A DNA stretch of 64,000 bases from Micromonospora chaiyaphumensis. Its GTDB lineage: Bacteria > Actinomycetota > Actinomycetes > Mycobacteriales > Micromonosporaceae. Where the stretch lies: positions 619,512-683,511 of the forward strand of contig NZ_FMCS01000001.1 of assembly GCF_900091435.1 (NCBI RefSeq). Direction: 5' to 3'. The notes under the pieces are model-generated. The model was not told the DNA's origin. It saw nothing but the letters and a program-made list of their open reading frames with translations, and searched no databases. The translations under genes were made by a program, and so were the position numbers. Positions 42,790-50,822 of the stretch are shown piece by piece; the stretch's first letter is position 1; each line of letters starts with the position of its first letter.

Positions 42790-43765
42790 GGTCCGGTCCG
42801 ACCGCCGCCGTGCCGGTGCTCGCGCCGGCCGGGGTAAGGCCGAACCGGGCCCGCAGGAAGGCGGCCACCTGCTCCTGCGCGCGCCGGCCGGCGTCGAACA
42901 CGCCGGGCATGGCGAAGAAGCCGTGGACCATGCCGTCGTACCGGGTCGCCTCGGTGGGCACGCCGGCCTCGGCCAGCCGCTCGGCGTACCGCTCGCCCTC
43001 GTCGCGCAGCGGGTCGTGCTCGGCCGTGATGACCAGCGCCGGGGGCAGGCCCGCGAGGTCCTCGGCGAGCAGCGGCGAGGCGAGCGGGTGGGCCGCGTCG
43101 CCGGGGTCGGCCAGGTAGTGCCGCCGGTACCACTCGACCGAGTGCCGGTTGAACAGCAGCGGGTCCTCCTCGCCGGCCGGCACGCGACGGGGCCGCTGGT
43201 CGGTGTTCGGGTAGACCAGCACCTGGGCGGCGAGCCGGGGGCCGCCGTCGGCGCGGGCCAGCAGGGTGACCGCGGCCGTCAGGTTGCCGCCCGCGCTGTC
43301 CCCGCCCACCGCCAGCCGGTCGGGGTCGACGCGGAACTCCCCGGCGTGCCCGGCCAGCCGGCGCACCGCCGCGTAGCAGTCGTCCACGGCGGCCGGGAAG
43401 CGGTGCTCGGGGGCCAGCCGGTAGCCGACCGTGATCGTCTGGCAGCCGGCGAGGTTGACCAGCCGGCGGCAGATGCCGTCGGCCGTGTCCACGCTGCCCA
43501 GCGTCCAGCCTCCGCCGAAGAAGTAGACGAGCGTGGGCAGCGGGCCGTCGCCGGCCGGCCGGTGGATCCGCACCGGCAGCGGCCCGCCCGGGCCGGGCAG
43601 CTGCGTGTCGCGTACCTCGTGCACGGGCTCGACCGCGCCGGCGCCGGCGCGGATCGCGGCGAGGTCGGCGGCGCGGGCCTGCGCCAGGGTCTGCGTGTAG
43701 AGGGGCGTGGTGCCGGCGGCCGCCCGCGCGGCCCGCCACGCGACCACCTGCGGGTCGAGCGTCAT
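42782..43765 (-). CDS. Alpha/beta hydrolase, hormone-sensitive lipase family
   Basis: A 327-residue esterase. The catalytic triad is Ser157 (GDSAGGN), Asp251 (EHDPLRDEG) and His281 (DGMVHGFF). The oxyanion-hole HGGG of the family reads FFGGGW here, with Phe replacing His, which could change acyl preference. It is translationally coupled between P450 and hmo, so it likely acts on a pathway ester or thioester. It has no counterpart in the classical 4-hydroxyphenylglycine pathway. Confidence 0.88.
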   Translation of the reverse strand: MTLDPQVVAWRAARAAAGTTPLYTQTLAQARAADLAAIRAGAGAVEPVHEVRDTQLPGPGGPLPVRIHRPAGDGPLPTLVYFFGGGWTLGSVDTADGICRRLVNLAGCQTITVGYRLAPEHRFPAAVDDCYAAVRRLAGHAGEFRVDPDRLAVGGDSAGGNLTAAVTLLARADGGPRLAAQVLVYPNTDQRPRRVPAGEEDPLLFNRHSVEWYRRHYLADPGDAAHPLASPLLAEDLAGLPPALVITAEHDPLRDEGERYAERLAEAGVPTEATRYDGMVHGFFAMPGVFDAGRRAQEQVAAFLRARFGLTPAGASTGTAAVGPDHG

Positions 43766-44985
43766 CGGGCCTCCCCCGTCGTGACGAAGAGCTTGTCGAT
43801 GCCGCGCAGGAAGAGGCTGCCGCTGTAGGAGTACGGCTGCGTGACGCTCAGCTCGGGGAAGCGGGCGAAGAGCCGGGGCAGGGCGAGCCGGCCCTCCAGC
43901 CTGGACACGGCCGAGCCGAGGCAGAAGTGCAGCCCGACCCCGAAGGCGAGCGACGGCGGGCCCGCGCGGTGCGGGTCGAAGCGGTCCGGGTCGGGGAAGC
44001 GGGCCGGGTCGCGGTTGGCCGCGGCGATCAGCAGCAGCACGTTCTCGTCCCGCGCGACCGGCACGCCACCCACCTCGGCGTCGTGCGGCGCGGCGCGGGC
44101 CAGGAAGTGCACGGGGCTCTCCATCCGCAGGACCTCGTCCACGCAGCCGTGGGCCAGCGCATCGTCGCCGGGCAACGCGGCCACCACGTCGGGGTGGGCC
44201 AGCAGCAGCGGCAGGCCGTTGCTGAACATGTAGACGGTCGTGACGAAGCTGGCGTTGAACAGCACGATGAGGTTGCTGATCAACTCCTCCTCGGTGAGGT
44301 CGACGCCGCCCGCGTCCAGCACCTCGACCAGCCCGCTGATCAAGTCCGCACCCGGCTGCTTCCGCCGGTGGGCCAGCAGCTCGCGGTAGTAACCGCGCAG
44401 CTCGTCGGCGGCCTGGTTGGCCCGGGCCAGCCGCTCCGGCGTCTTACCGGCCACGTCCATGTACTCGTCGATCCAGTCGACCCGCTGCCGGTACCAGGCC
44501 AGGTCCGCCTCGGGCAGGCCGATGAACTCGGCCATCACCAGCGCCGGGACCGGGTACGCGAAGTCGGCCACGAAGTCCACCTCGGCGCCGTCCGCGCCGG
44601 CCTCGGCCATCCGGTCCAGGCGCTCCTCGACGATCCGCACGATCACCGGTTCCAGCGCGCCCAGCCGGCGCGGGGTGAACGTCTTGGCGAAGACCGCGCG
44701 CATCCGGGTGTGGTCCGGCGGGTTGATGAACATCATCGAGGTGAGGAAGGTACGGAGGATCTCCTGGTCCTGCCAGCCGGGCGGGGCGCCCTTGTACCAG
44801 CCCGGGTCCCGCAGCACCTGGTCGACCAGGTCGTAGCCGCCGGCCACGGCGGTGATGGTGCTGTGCTCGGCCCGCTTCGGGACCGCGTTGACCGGCCCGT
44901 GCTCGTGCAGGGCCGCGTACCACGGGTACGGGTCCTGCCGCCCCTGCTCGCTGTACAGGCCGGTCAGGATCTCGTCGACGTCCAC
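43762..44985 (-). CDS. Cytochrome P450 lacking the usual I-helix acid
   Basis: A 407-residue soluble bacterial P450. The haem ligand is Cys355 in FGVGLHFCLG; ExxR is E284-R287. The I-helix, normally AGxET or AGxDT, reads NASFVTT (244-250): the acidic residue is replaced by Val248 while Thr249 is kept. It would depend on a ferredoxin partner, none of which is adjacent. The GTG start has GGGGAGGA just upstream. First gene of the P450-esterase-hmo-hpgT operon; the stop overlaps the esterase start (ATGA). Confidence 0.92.
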   Translation of the reverse strand: MDVDEILTGLYSEQGRQDPYPWYAALHEHGPVNAVPKRAEHSTITAVAGGYDLVDQVLRDPGWYKGAPPGWQDQEILRTFLTSMMFINPPDHTRMRAVFAKTFTPRRLGALEPVIVRIVEERLDRMAEAGADGAEVDFVADFAYPVPALVMAEFIGLPEADLAWYRQRVDWIDEYMDVAGKTPERLARANQAADELRGYYRELLAHRRKQPGADLISGLVEVLDAGGVDLTEEELISNLIVLFNASFVTTVYMFSNGLPLLLAHPDVVAALPGDDALAHGCVDEVLRMESPVHFLARAAPHDAEVGGVPVARDENVLLLIAAANRDPARFPDPDRFDPHRAGPPSLAFGVGLHFCLGSAVSRLEGRLALPRLFARFPELSVTQPYSYSGSLFLRGIDKLFVTTGEAR

Positions 44986-44998
44986 AGTTCCTCCCCAG

Positions 44999-45039
44999 GA
45001 AAAGACGGCGGGGGCGGCGTCGTGCCGACGCCACCCCCG
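44999..45039 (-). terminator. Intrinsic terminator between the SGNH esterase and P450 genes
   Basis: On the minus strand a 13-bp stem with one mismatch (45027-45039 with 45011-45023, loop GCA) is followed by GCCGTCTTTTCC. It ends transcription of the esterase gene, or attenuates read-through into the P450 operon, which has only 61 bp of upstream space. Confidence 0.8.
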
Positions 45040-45046
45040 ACCGGTG

Positions 45047-46357
45047 TCACAGACCGAGCAGTCGCAAGGGCACGGCGTCGGCCATCGCCTGCGCGCCGGC
45101 GTCGTTCGGGTGGATGTGGTCCCCGGCGTCGTACGCCGGCAGCAGCCGGCTCGGGTGCGCCGGGTCGCGCAGCACGGCGTCGAAGTCGATCACCCCGTCG
45201 AACTCCGCCTGGCCGGGGCCGCGCAGCCAGGTGTTGACCGCCTGCCGGGTGGCGTCCTTCTCCTCGGTCCACACGCCCGGCCCGCCGTTGCCCTCGTAGG
45301 GGGTGATGGTGCCGACCAGGCTGGTCAGGCCGCGTTCCTGGACCTGCCGGTTGAGCTGGCGCAGCGACGCGATGACGGCCTCCGCGCTGTCGCCGTTCAT
45401 CCAGATGTCGTTGATGCCCAGGTGCGTGACGACGGTCCGCACCCCGGTCTGCGGGAAGACGTCCTCGTTGAGCCGGGCCAGCGCGTTCGGGCCCAGCTCG
45501 TAGTAGCCGGGGAAGCCGCCCGCGCCGGGCTCGGTGCCCTCGTGGTTGAGCCGGTTGCCGGACAGGCTCAGGTTGAGCACGCCCGGGGTGCGCACCTCGG
45601 GGCGGGCGTCGATGAGCCGCTCGGCCAGCAGGTCCGGCCAGCGCCGGTCGGCGTTGACCGTACTGCCGTTGCCGTCGCCGATGGAGTCGCCGAGCACCAC
45701 CACCGACCCGGGGCTGAGCCGGCGCTCCACGTCGATGCCGGAGAGGAACATCCAGCAGCAGTTCGGCCGGGTGGTGAAGCCGGCACCGCCGGCCGCCGTG
45801 GTGAGGTCGGTGGCGCCGATGAAGTTGGTGACCCGGGACTGCCCGTGGAAGGTGACCGGGCCGGTGAGCACCGGGAAGTACAGGGTGACGACCAGGTCCT
45901 CCTGCTCGGCCACCCGGTAGGGCAACGGGTCGCTGAGCAGTTCGGCGCCCTTGTTGATGGTGGCCGAGGAGGCGCCCTGGAAGGTCAGCTCGCGGACGCT
46001 GGCCGGGTCGATGTCGGACAGGTCGTCGGGGGTGGCGGTGTTGGGCCGGGCGACGGTGGCGTGGCCGACCTTGACGGCCTGCTCGCCGTAGAGGTTGGTG
46101 AGCCGGACCCGGAGCCGGTCGCCGCCGACCGTGGTCTGCACCGGCATCCGGATGCTCTGGTTGTTCAGGCCGGTGTTGGTCAGGCCGACGGTGTTCCCTC
46201 GGGTCACCGCGGCGGCCCAGGTCCCGGCCCACTCGGCGCGCCCGTGCGAGGCGCTGTCGGTGTCCGCAGGGCCGGCGCTCGCGGTGACCGCGGGGGTGCC
46301 GGCGATCAGCAGCGTTGCGGCGGAAGCTATGACGTGCCATCTCTTCGGGGTCGGCAT
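45047..46357 (-). CDS. Secreted SGNH/GDSL esterase
   Basis: A 436-residue exported hydrolase. Residues 1-29 form a signal peptide. An N-terminal beta-sandwich (about 40-205) precedes the SGNH domain: block I VVLGDSIGDG with Ser225, block II around LSLSGNRL, block III GINDIW, and block V DHIHPND with the catalytic Asp and His. It could deacylate polysaccharides or a secreted product. It has its own promoter and terminator, so membership in the biosynthetic cluster is uncertain. Confidence 0.9.
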   Translation of the reverse strand: MPTPKRWHVIASAATLLIAGTPAVTASAGPADTDSASHGRAEWAGTWAAAVTRGNTVGLTNTGLNNQSIRMPVQTTVGGDRLRVRLTNLYGEQAVKVGHATVARPNTATPDDLSDIDPASVRELTFQGASSATINKGAELLSDPLPYRVAEQEDLVVTLYFPVLTGPVTFHGQSRVTNFIGATDLTTAAGGAGFTTRPNCCWMFLSGIDVERRLSPGSVVVLGDSIGDGNGSTVNADRRWPDLLAERLIDARPEVRTPGVLNLSLSGNRLNHEGTEPGAGGFPGYYELGPNALARLNEDVFPQTGVRTVVTHLGINDIWMNGDSAEAVIASLRQLNRQVQERGLTSLVGTITPYEGNGGPGVWTEEKDATRQAVNTWLRGPGQAEFDGVIDFDAVLRDPAHPSRLLPAYDAGDHIHPNDAGAQAMADAVPLRLLGL

Positions 46358-46423
46358 TGATCCTCCATCGTTGGCAGCCCCGGGGCGCGGCGCGATCGGC
46401 GCCGCCGCCGGGCGATGGACCGG

Positions 46424-46453
46424 AAACTAACCGTCGACGGTGACGAGCGTCAA
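46424..46453 (-). promoter_or_regulatory. Promoter of the secreted SGNH esterase gene
   Basis: On the minus strand TTGACG (46448-46453), an 18-nt spacer and TAGTTT (46424-46429) form a good sigma-70-type promoter about 65 bp from the start codon. Confidence 0.6.
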
Positions 46454-46459
46454 TCAACC

Positions 46460-46475
46460 TGATCGACATGATCGA
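46460..46475. promoter_or_regulatory. Direct repeats TGATCGA in a divergent promoter region
   Basis: TGATCGA at 46460-46466 and again at 46469-46475, separated by CA, just upstream of the minus-strand -35 box. The 9-bp phase is near one helical turn. A possible activator site in the 269-bp gap 46358-46626. Confidence 0.35.
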
Positions 46476-46626
46476 ATGTCTTCGGGGTGCCACCGAACGC
46501 CGTTCGGGCTCTGTCCTCTCCGGACCCCGGATGCCTAGGCTCGGCACTGGCGGCGGTGCGGTCGCCGGCCCTGGCACCTGCCGTCGCGTCCCGGCTCCGA
46601 CCTGCCTACACGATGGGGGCTGCCCG

Positions 46627-48198
46627 ATGACCGACCGGCCGAACTACGTGCACGAGGCGCTGGACCTGCTGGCCGGGTTCGGCGACCGGGAGGCGCTCGT
46701 CGGCGGGGGCCGCCGGCTCACCTACCCCCAGGTCGCCGCCGAGGTGCGCGGCCTGGCGGGCGCGCTGCTGCGGCACGGCGTACGCCCCGGGGACGCGGTG
46801 CTCGTGATGCTCGGCAACACCGTGGACGGGCCGCTGCTCCAGCTCGCGCTGCACCTGCTCGGCTGCCGGAGCATGTGGGTCGCCCCGGTCACCTCCCGGC
46901 GGGAGGTCGACGAGTTCGTCGCCCTGGCCCGCCCGGACGCCTTCGTGCACGACCCGCGCGACCCGCTCGGCGCGCGGATCGCGGCGGAGCTGAGCGGCGT
47001 ACCGGTGCTCTGCCTCGGGCCGGGCGGCGCGGGGCCGGACCTCACGGCCCCCGGCGGCGAGCCGGCCGGCCTGCCCGCGGCGCCACCCGCGCCGGAGTCG
47101 TTCCTGCAGACCAGCGGCACCACCGGCACCCCGAAGCTGGTGCATCACCGGGAGAGCTTCTACCGGCAGATCCTCGCCCTGGCCGCCGACTTCCGGGCGG
47201 CCGGCTTCCCGCTGCTGCGGCACCTGTCGCACTCGCCCATGTGGCTGGCCAGTGGCCAGATCACCACGCTGTTCAACCTGTTCACCGGCGGGGTGCTGTT
47301 CCTACGGGAGCAGTGGGACCCGGCGGCGTTCATCCGCACCGTGGACGCGGAGCAGCTGACCTCCACCTTCGTGACCCCGCCGATGCTCTACGAGGTGCTC
47401 GACCACCCGGCCCTGGACGGCGCCGACTTCTCCGCCATGTTCATGTTCAACGTGGGCGCCGGGCCCGCCGCGCCCGCCCGGCTGCGCCAGGCGATCGCCC
47501 GCTTCGGCCCGTGCCTGCGCATCGTGTACGGGCTCAGCGAGGCCGTGGTCATCTGCGCCCTGCCCGGGCTCACCGAGGACCCCGAGCACCCGGAGCGGCT
47601 GCGCTCGTGCGGCCGCCCGTACGGGGACGTGGCCGTGGAGATCCGCGACGCCGACGGCCGGGTGCTGCCGGCCGGCACGGACGGCGAGGTGTGGGTACGC
47701 ACCAACCTGAGCTTCGCGGGCTACCACGGCCGGCCCGAGCTGACCGCCGAGACGCTTGTCGACGGCTGGGTCCGCACCCGCGACATCGGCCACCTCGACG
47801 GCGACGGCTACCTCTACCTGGTCGACCGGCTCCAGGACCGGATCCTCACCCGGCAGCGCAGCTGGCCGATCTACTCCCGCCCGATCGAGGACGTGCTCGC
47901 CGCCCACCCCGAGGTCCGCGCCGCCGCGGTGATCGGCGTGCCCGACCCGGTCGCCGGGGAACTGCCCCACGCGTACGTGGTGCCGGCGCCGGGCGCCACG
48001 GTGACCGGGGACGAGCTGATCGCGCTGGTCACCCGGGAGCTGAGCGAGACCTGGGCGCCCGGCGCCGTGGAGTTCCTCGACGCGCTGCCACTGAACCGCT
48101 CCGCCAAGGTCGACAAGCGTGCCCTGCGCGCCCGGTACGCCGCCGCCCATCCGGCCGACGCCGAGTCGCTGGGCACGGTCATCGGCAGTCCGGCGTGA
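46627..48198 (+). CDS. AMP-dependent acyl/aryl-CoA synthetase or ligase
   Basis: A 523-residue ANL-family adenylating enzyme. Motifs: A3 QTSGTTGTPKLVHH, A5 VYGLSEA, A7 RTRDIGHLDGDGYLYLVDR, and A10 NRSAKVDKRAL with the catalytic Lys. It activates a carboxylic acid as an adenylate and probably loads CoA or a carrier protein. No carrier domain is attached. It is followed by an MFS exporter with overlapping stop and start. The ATG at 46627 is chosen on family length. A substrate such as an aryl acid from the neighbouring pathway is possible but unproven. Confidence 0.88.
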   Translation: MTDRPNYVHEALDLLAGFGDREALVGGGRRLTYPQVAAEVRGLAGALLRHGVRPGDAVLVMLGNTVDGPLLQLALHLLGCRSMWVAPVTSRREVDEFVALARPDAFVHDPRDPLGARIAAELSGVPVLCLGPGGAGPDLTAPGGEPAGLPAAPPAPESFLQTSGTTGTPKLVHHRESFYRQILALAADFRAAGFPLLRHLSHSPMWLASGQITTLFNLFTGGVLFLREQWDPAAFIRTVDAEQLTSTFVTPPMLYEVLDHPALDGADFSAMFMFNVGAGPAAPARLRQAIARFGPCLRIVYGLSEAVVICALPGLTEDPEHPERLRSCGRPYGDVAVEIRDADGRVLPAGTDGEVWVRTNLSFAGYHGRPELTAETLVDGWVRTRDIGHLDGDGYLYLVDRLQDRILTRQRSWPIYSRPIEDVLAAHPEVRAAAVIGVPDPVAGELPHAYVVPAPGATVTGDELIALVTRELSETWAPGAVEFLDALPLNRSAKVDKRALRARYAAAHPADAESLGTVIGSPA

Positions 48199-49439
48199 CC
48201 CCGCGCCGGGAGCTCTACACGCTGGTCGGCGCCGACCTGCTGTCCAACCTGGGCACCCGGATCTCAGTGGTGGCGATCCCCTGGCTGGTGCTGGAGACCA
48301 CCGGCAGCCCGACCCGGATGGGCCTGGTCGCGGCGGCGGAGACCCTGCCGTACATGCTCTCCAGCGCGCTGGCCACCCCGTGGGCGGACCGGTTCGGGGT
48401 ACGCCGTACCTCGGTCGCCGTGGACGCGGCCAGCGCGGCCGCCATGGCGGTCGTGGCGCTGGCGCCCTGGCTCGGGTTCGGCACGCTGCTGGTGCTGGTC
48501 GCGGTGGCCGGCGGGCTGCGCGGCATCGGCGACCGGGTCAAGCACGTGCTGTTCAAGCCGGCCGCCGAGCGGGCCGGGGTGCCGCTCATCCGGCTCACCT
48601 CCGCCTACGACGGGCTGGCCCGGGGCATGACGCTCTTCGGCGCGGTGCTCGGCGGCCTGCTCATCGACTGGGTGGGGGTGACCCGGGCGATCTGGATCGA
48701 CGCCGCCACCTTCGCGGCGTGCGCGCTGCTGATCGGGCTGCTGGTCCGCCCGCCCGCACCGGCCCAGCCGGCGCCCCGGGAGAGCTACCTGCGGGCGCTG
48801 CGCGGCGGCTTCGCCTACCTGCGCACCGACCGGACCCTGCTCACCATGCTGATCGTGGTCTCCGCGTCGAACATGTTCGCCAACGCGAGCGTCGCCGTCT
48901 GGATCCCGCTCTGGGTGGACCGGGTGCTCGGCGACCCCGCCGGGTTCGGCCTGCTGCTGGGGGTGTTCTCGGCCGGCGCGCTGCTGGGCAACCTGCTCTT
49001 CACCGTGGCCGGGACCCGGCTGCCCCGGCTGGCGACGTTCGCGCTGGGGCTGGCGCTCAGCGGCGCGCCCCGGCTGCTGGCCCTGGCGCTCAGCGACGAC
49101 CTCGTCGTGGTGCTCGTCGTGACGTTCGTGTCCGGCATCGCCATCGCGGCGGTGAACCCGCTGCTCGGCGCGGCCCTCTACGAGCGGGTGCCGGGGCCGT
49201 TGCAGACCCGGGTGCTCGGCATCTCCGGCTCGGTGGCCTTCCTCGGCCTGCCCGTCGGGGCGCTGCTCGGCGGCTGGTCGGTGGCGGTGCTCGGCCTGAC
49301 CCCGGCGCTGCTCGTGATGGCGGTGGCCTGCCTCGTGCTGACGGTCGCGCCCCTGCTGGTGGCCCGCCCGCCGGCCGACCGGCCGGCCGCGGAACCGGTG
49401 GTTCCCACCCCGGCCGGAGGCGCGGTCAGCGGTAGCTGA
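48195..49439 (+). CDS. MFS transporter, probable exporter
   Basis: A 414-residue major-facilitator protein of the MFS_3 / enterobactin-exporter type, with about 12 hydrophobic helices and the loop 2-3 motif TPWADRFGVRRTS. GTG 48195 overlaps the ligase TGA. Coupling to an AMP ligase suggests export of the cluster product or resistance. Confidence 0.9.
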   Translation: MTPRRELYTLVGADLLSNLGTRISVVAIPWLVLETTGSPTRMGLVAAAETLPYMLSSALATPWADRFGVRRTSVAVDAASAAAMAVVALAPWLGFGTLLVLVAVAGGLRGIGDRVKHVLFKPAAERAGVPLIRLTSAYDGLARGMTLFGAVLGGLLIDWVGVTRAIWIDAATFAACALLIGLLVRPPAPAQPAPRESYLRALRGGFAYLRTDRTLLTMLIVVSASNMFANASVAVWIPLWVDRVLGDPAGFGLLLGVFSAGALLGNLLFTVAGTRLPRLATFALGLALSGAPRLLALALSDDLVVVLVVTFVSGIAIAAVNPLLGAALYERVPGPLQTRVLGISGSVAFLGLPVGALLGGWSVAVLGLTPALLVMAVACLVLTVAPLLVARPPADRPAAEPVVPTPAGGAVSGS

Positions 49440-49626
49440 GCTGCACGACGCCGTTGCCGAACCGGCGCTTCGTGAGCAGGTCGAGGTCGAGGCGGGTACC
49501 GGCCGGGAAGAGCGGGCGGCCCGCGCCGAGCACGACCGGGACGACGTAGAGCCGCCACTCGTCGACCAGGCCGTGCCGGGCGAACGCGGCGGCCAGCTCG
49601 GCGCCGCCGAGGGCCATGTCGCCGCC
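49426..49626 (-). pseudogene. C-terminal remnant of a dihydrofolate-reductase-family (RibD-like) gene
   Basis: About 66 residues match the end of actinobacterial dihydrofolate-reductase-family proteins: GGAELAAAFARHGLVDEWRLY, VVPVVLGAGRPLFP, and RRFGNGVVQLSYR at the usual C-terminus. The N-terminal two thirds of the family, with the cofactor site, are missing; upstream on this strand lies only the antisense of the MmcQ gene. It overlaps the end of the convergent MFS gene by 14 bp. Likely a deletion remnant. Confidence 0.75.
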
Positions 49627-49707
49627 CGCGTCCCGCCGGCCGGCCGCGGCGCGGCGGCCTCCCGGCGTACGGGCGTCGGTGTCGGTGGGTCGGCGTAGGG
49701 TCGGCTC

Positions 49708-50100
49708 ATGGCGACCTGGGACGACGTCCGCCGGATCGCGCTCGCCCTGCCGGAGACCACCGAGCGCGGTTCGCACGACGACCTGCCCGCGTGGCGGGTG
49801 CGCGACAAGCTCTTCGTCTGGGAGCGGCCGCTGCGCCGCGCCGACCTCGACGCGCTCGGCGACGCCGCGCCGGACGGCCCGATCCTCGGCGCCCGGGTGC
49901 CCGACCTGGGCGCCAAGGAGGCACTGCTCGCCGACGACCCCGAGGTCTACTTCACCACCCCGCACTTCGAGGGCTACCCCGCGGTGCTGGTCCGGCTCGA
50001 CCGGATCGGGGTCGAGGAGCTGACCGAGCTGGTCACCGAGGCGTGGCACGCGCGGGCCCCGAAGCGGCTCGCCGCCGCCCACCGGGCGGCGGCCGAGTGA
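49708..50100 (+). CDS. MmcQ/YjbR-family DNA-binding-like protein
   Basis: A 130-residue protein of the YjbR/MmcQ fold: WDDVRRIALALPETTERGSHDDLPAWRVRDKLFVW, split by its first strand, then DPEVYFTTPHFEGYPAVLVRLD and LVTEAWHARAPKRL. The fold is double-wing-like and may bind DNA; function unknown. Its TGA overlaps the GTG of the HAD gene. Confidence 0.88.
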   Translation: MATWDDVRRIALALPETTERGSHDDLPAWRVRDKLFVWERPLRRADLDALGDAAPDGPILGARVPDLGAKEALLADDPEVYFTTPHFEGYPAVLVRLDRIGVEELTELVTEAWHARAPKRLAAAHRAAAE

Positions 50101-50729
50101 CCGGGCCGGTGGCCGGGATCGTCTTCGACATGGACGGCACGCTGATCGAGTCGCACGAGGTGGTGCCCGCGGCCTACCGCGCGGCCGTGCGGGCCGGCGG
50201 CGGGCCGGAGCGCACCGACGCCGAGGTCATCGCGGGCTACTCGCTCGGCTCGCCGGCCGACCTGCTGACCCACCTGCTGGGGCGGCCGGCCACCGGGGCC
50301 GATCTCGATGCCTACCACGCCGAGCTGGCCGCGCTCGCCGAGCGGGTCACCGTCTACCCCGGCGTGGCGGAGGTGCTCGCCGAGGTCGCCGCCCGGGTGC
50401 CGGTGGGCCTGTTCACCGGGGCGAGCCACCGGGCGGCCGAGATCCTGCTCGACCGGGTCGGCCTGCTCGGCCGTTTCCGGGTGGTCCTCGGCGGCGACCA
50501 GGTCACCCGCCCCAAGCCCGCGCCGGACGGCGTCGAGCTGGCCTGCCGGCGGCTGGGCGTGACGCCGGGCCGCGCCGCGTACGTGGGTGACTCGCCCCTG
50601 GACCTGCGGGCCGCCCGGGACAGCGGCGCGGTGGCGGTGGCCGCGGCCTGGGGCCACCAGTACGACCCGACGGAGGCCGCCGACGTCAGCGCGGCCCGGC
50701 CGGGTGACCTGCTGGCGCTGCTCGACTGA
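50097..50729 (+). CDS. HAD-superfamily phosphatase (phosphoglycolate-phosphatase-like)
   Basis: A 210-residue HAD hydrolase. Motif I FDMDGTLIES, motif II FTGAS, motif III Lys in VTRPKPAPDG, and motif IV VGDSPLDLRAA are all present, with a helical cap between I and II. It dephosphorylates a small phosphorylated metabolite. GTG start overlapping the previous stop. Confidence 0.92.
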   Translation: MTGPVAGIVFDMDGTLIESHEVVPAAYRAAVRAGGGPERTDAEVIAGYSLGSPADLLTHLLGRPATGADLDAYHAELAALAERVTVYPGVAEVLAEVAARVPVGLFTGASHRAAEILLDRVGLLGRFRVVLGGDQVTRPKPAPDGVELACRRLGVTPGRAAYVGDSPLDLRAARDSGAVAVAAAWGHQYDPTEAADVSAARPGDLLALLD

Positions 50730-50822
50730 CCGGAGGCCGGGCACCCGTCGGGGTCACGCCTCGGGGGCCCGCCCGGGAGTTCACCCGATGTCCCCGCTCG
50801 GACCGTCGCCGAGCATGGCGGG

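Noticed and set aside
45047..46357. Counting the secreted SGNH esterase as a firm cluster member
   Set aside because: It has its own promoter and an intrinsic terminator before the P450 operon; co-location alone is not enough.
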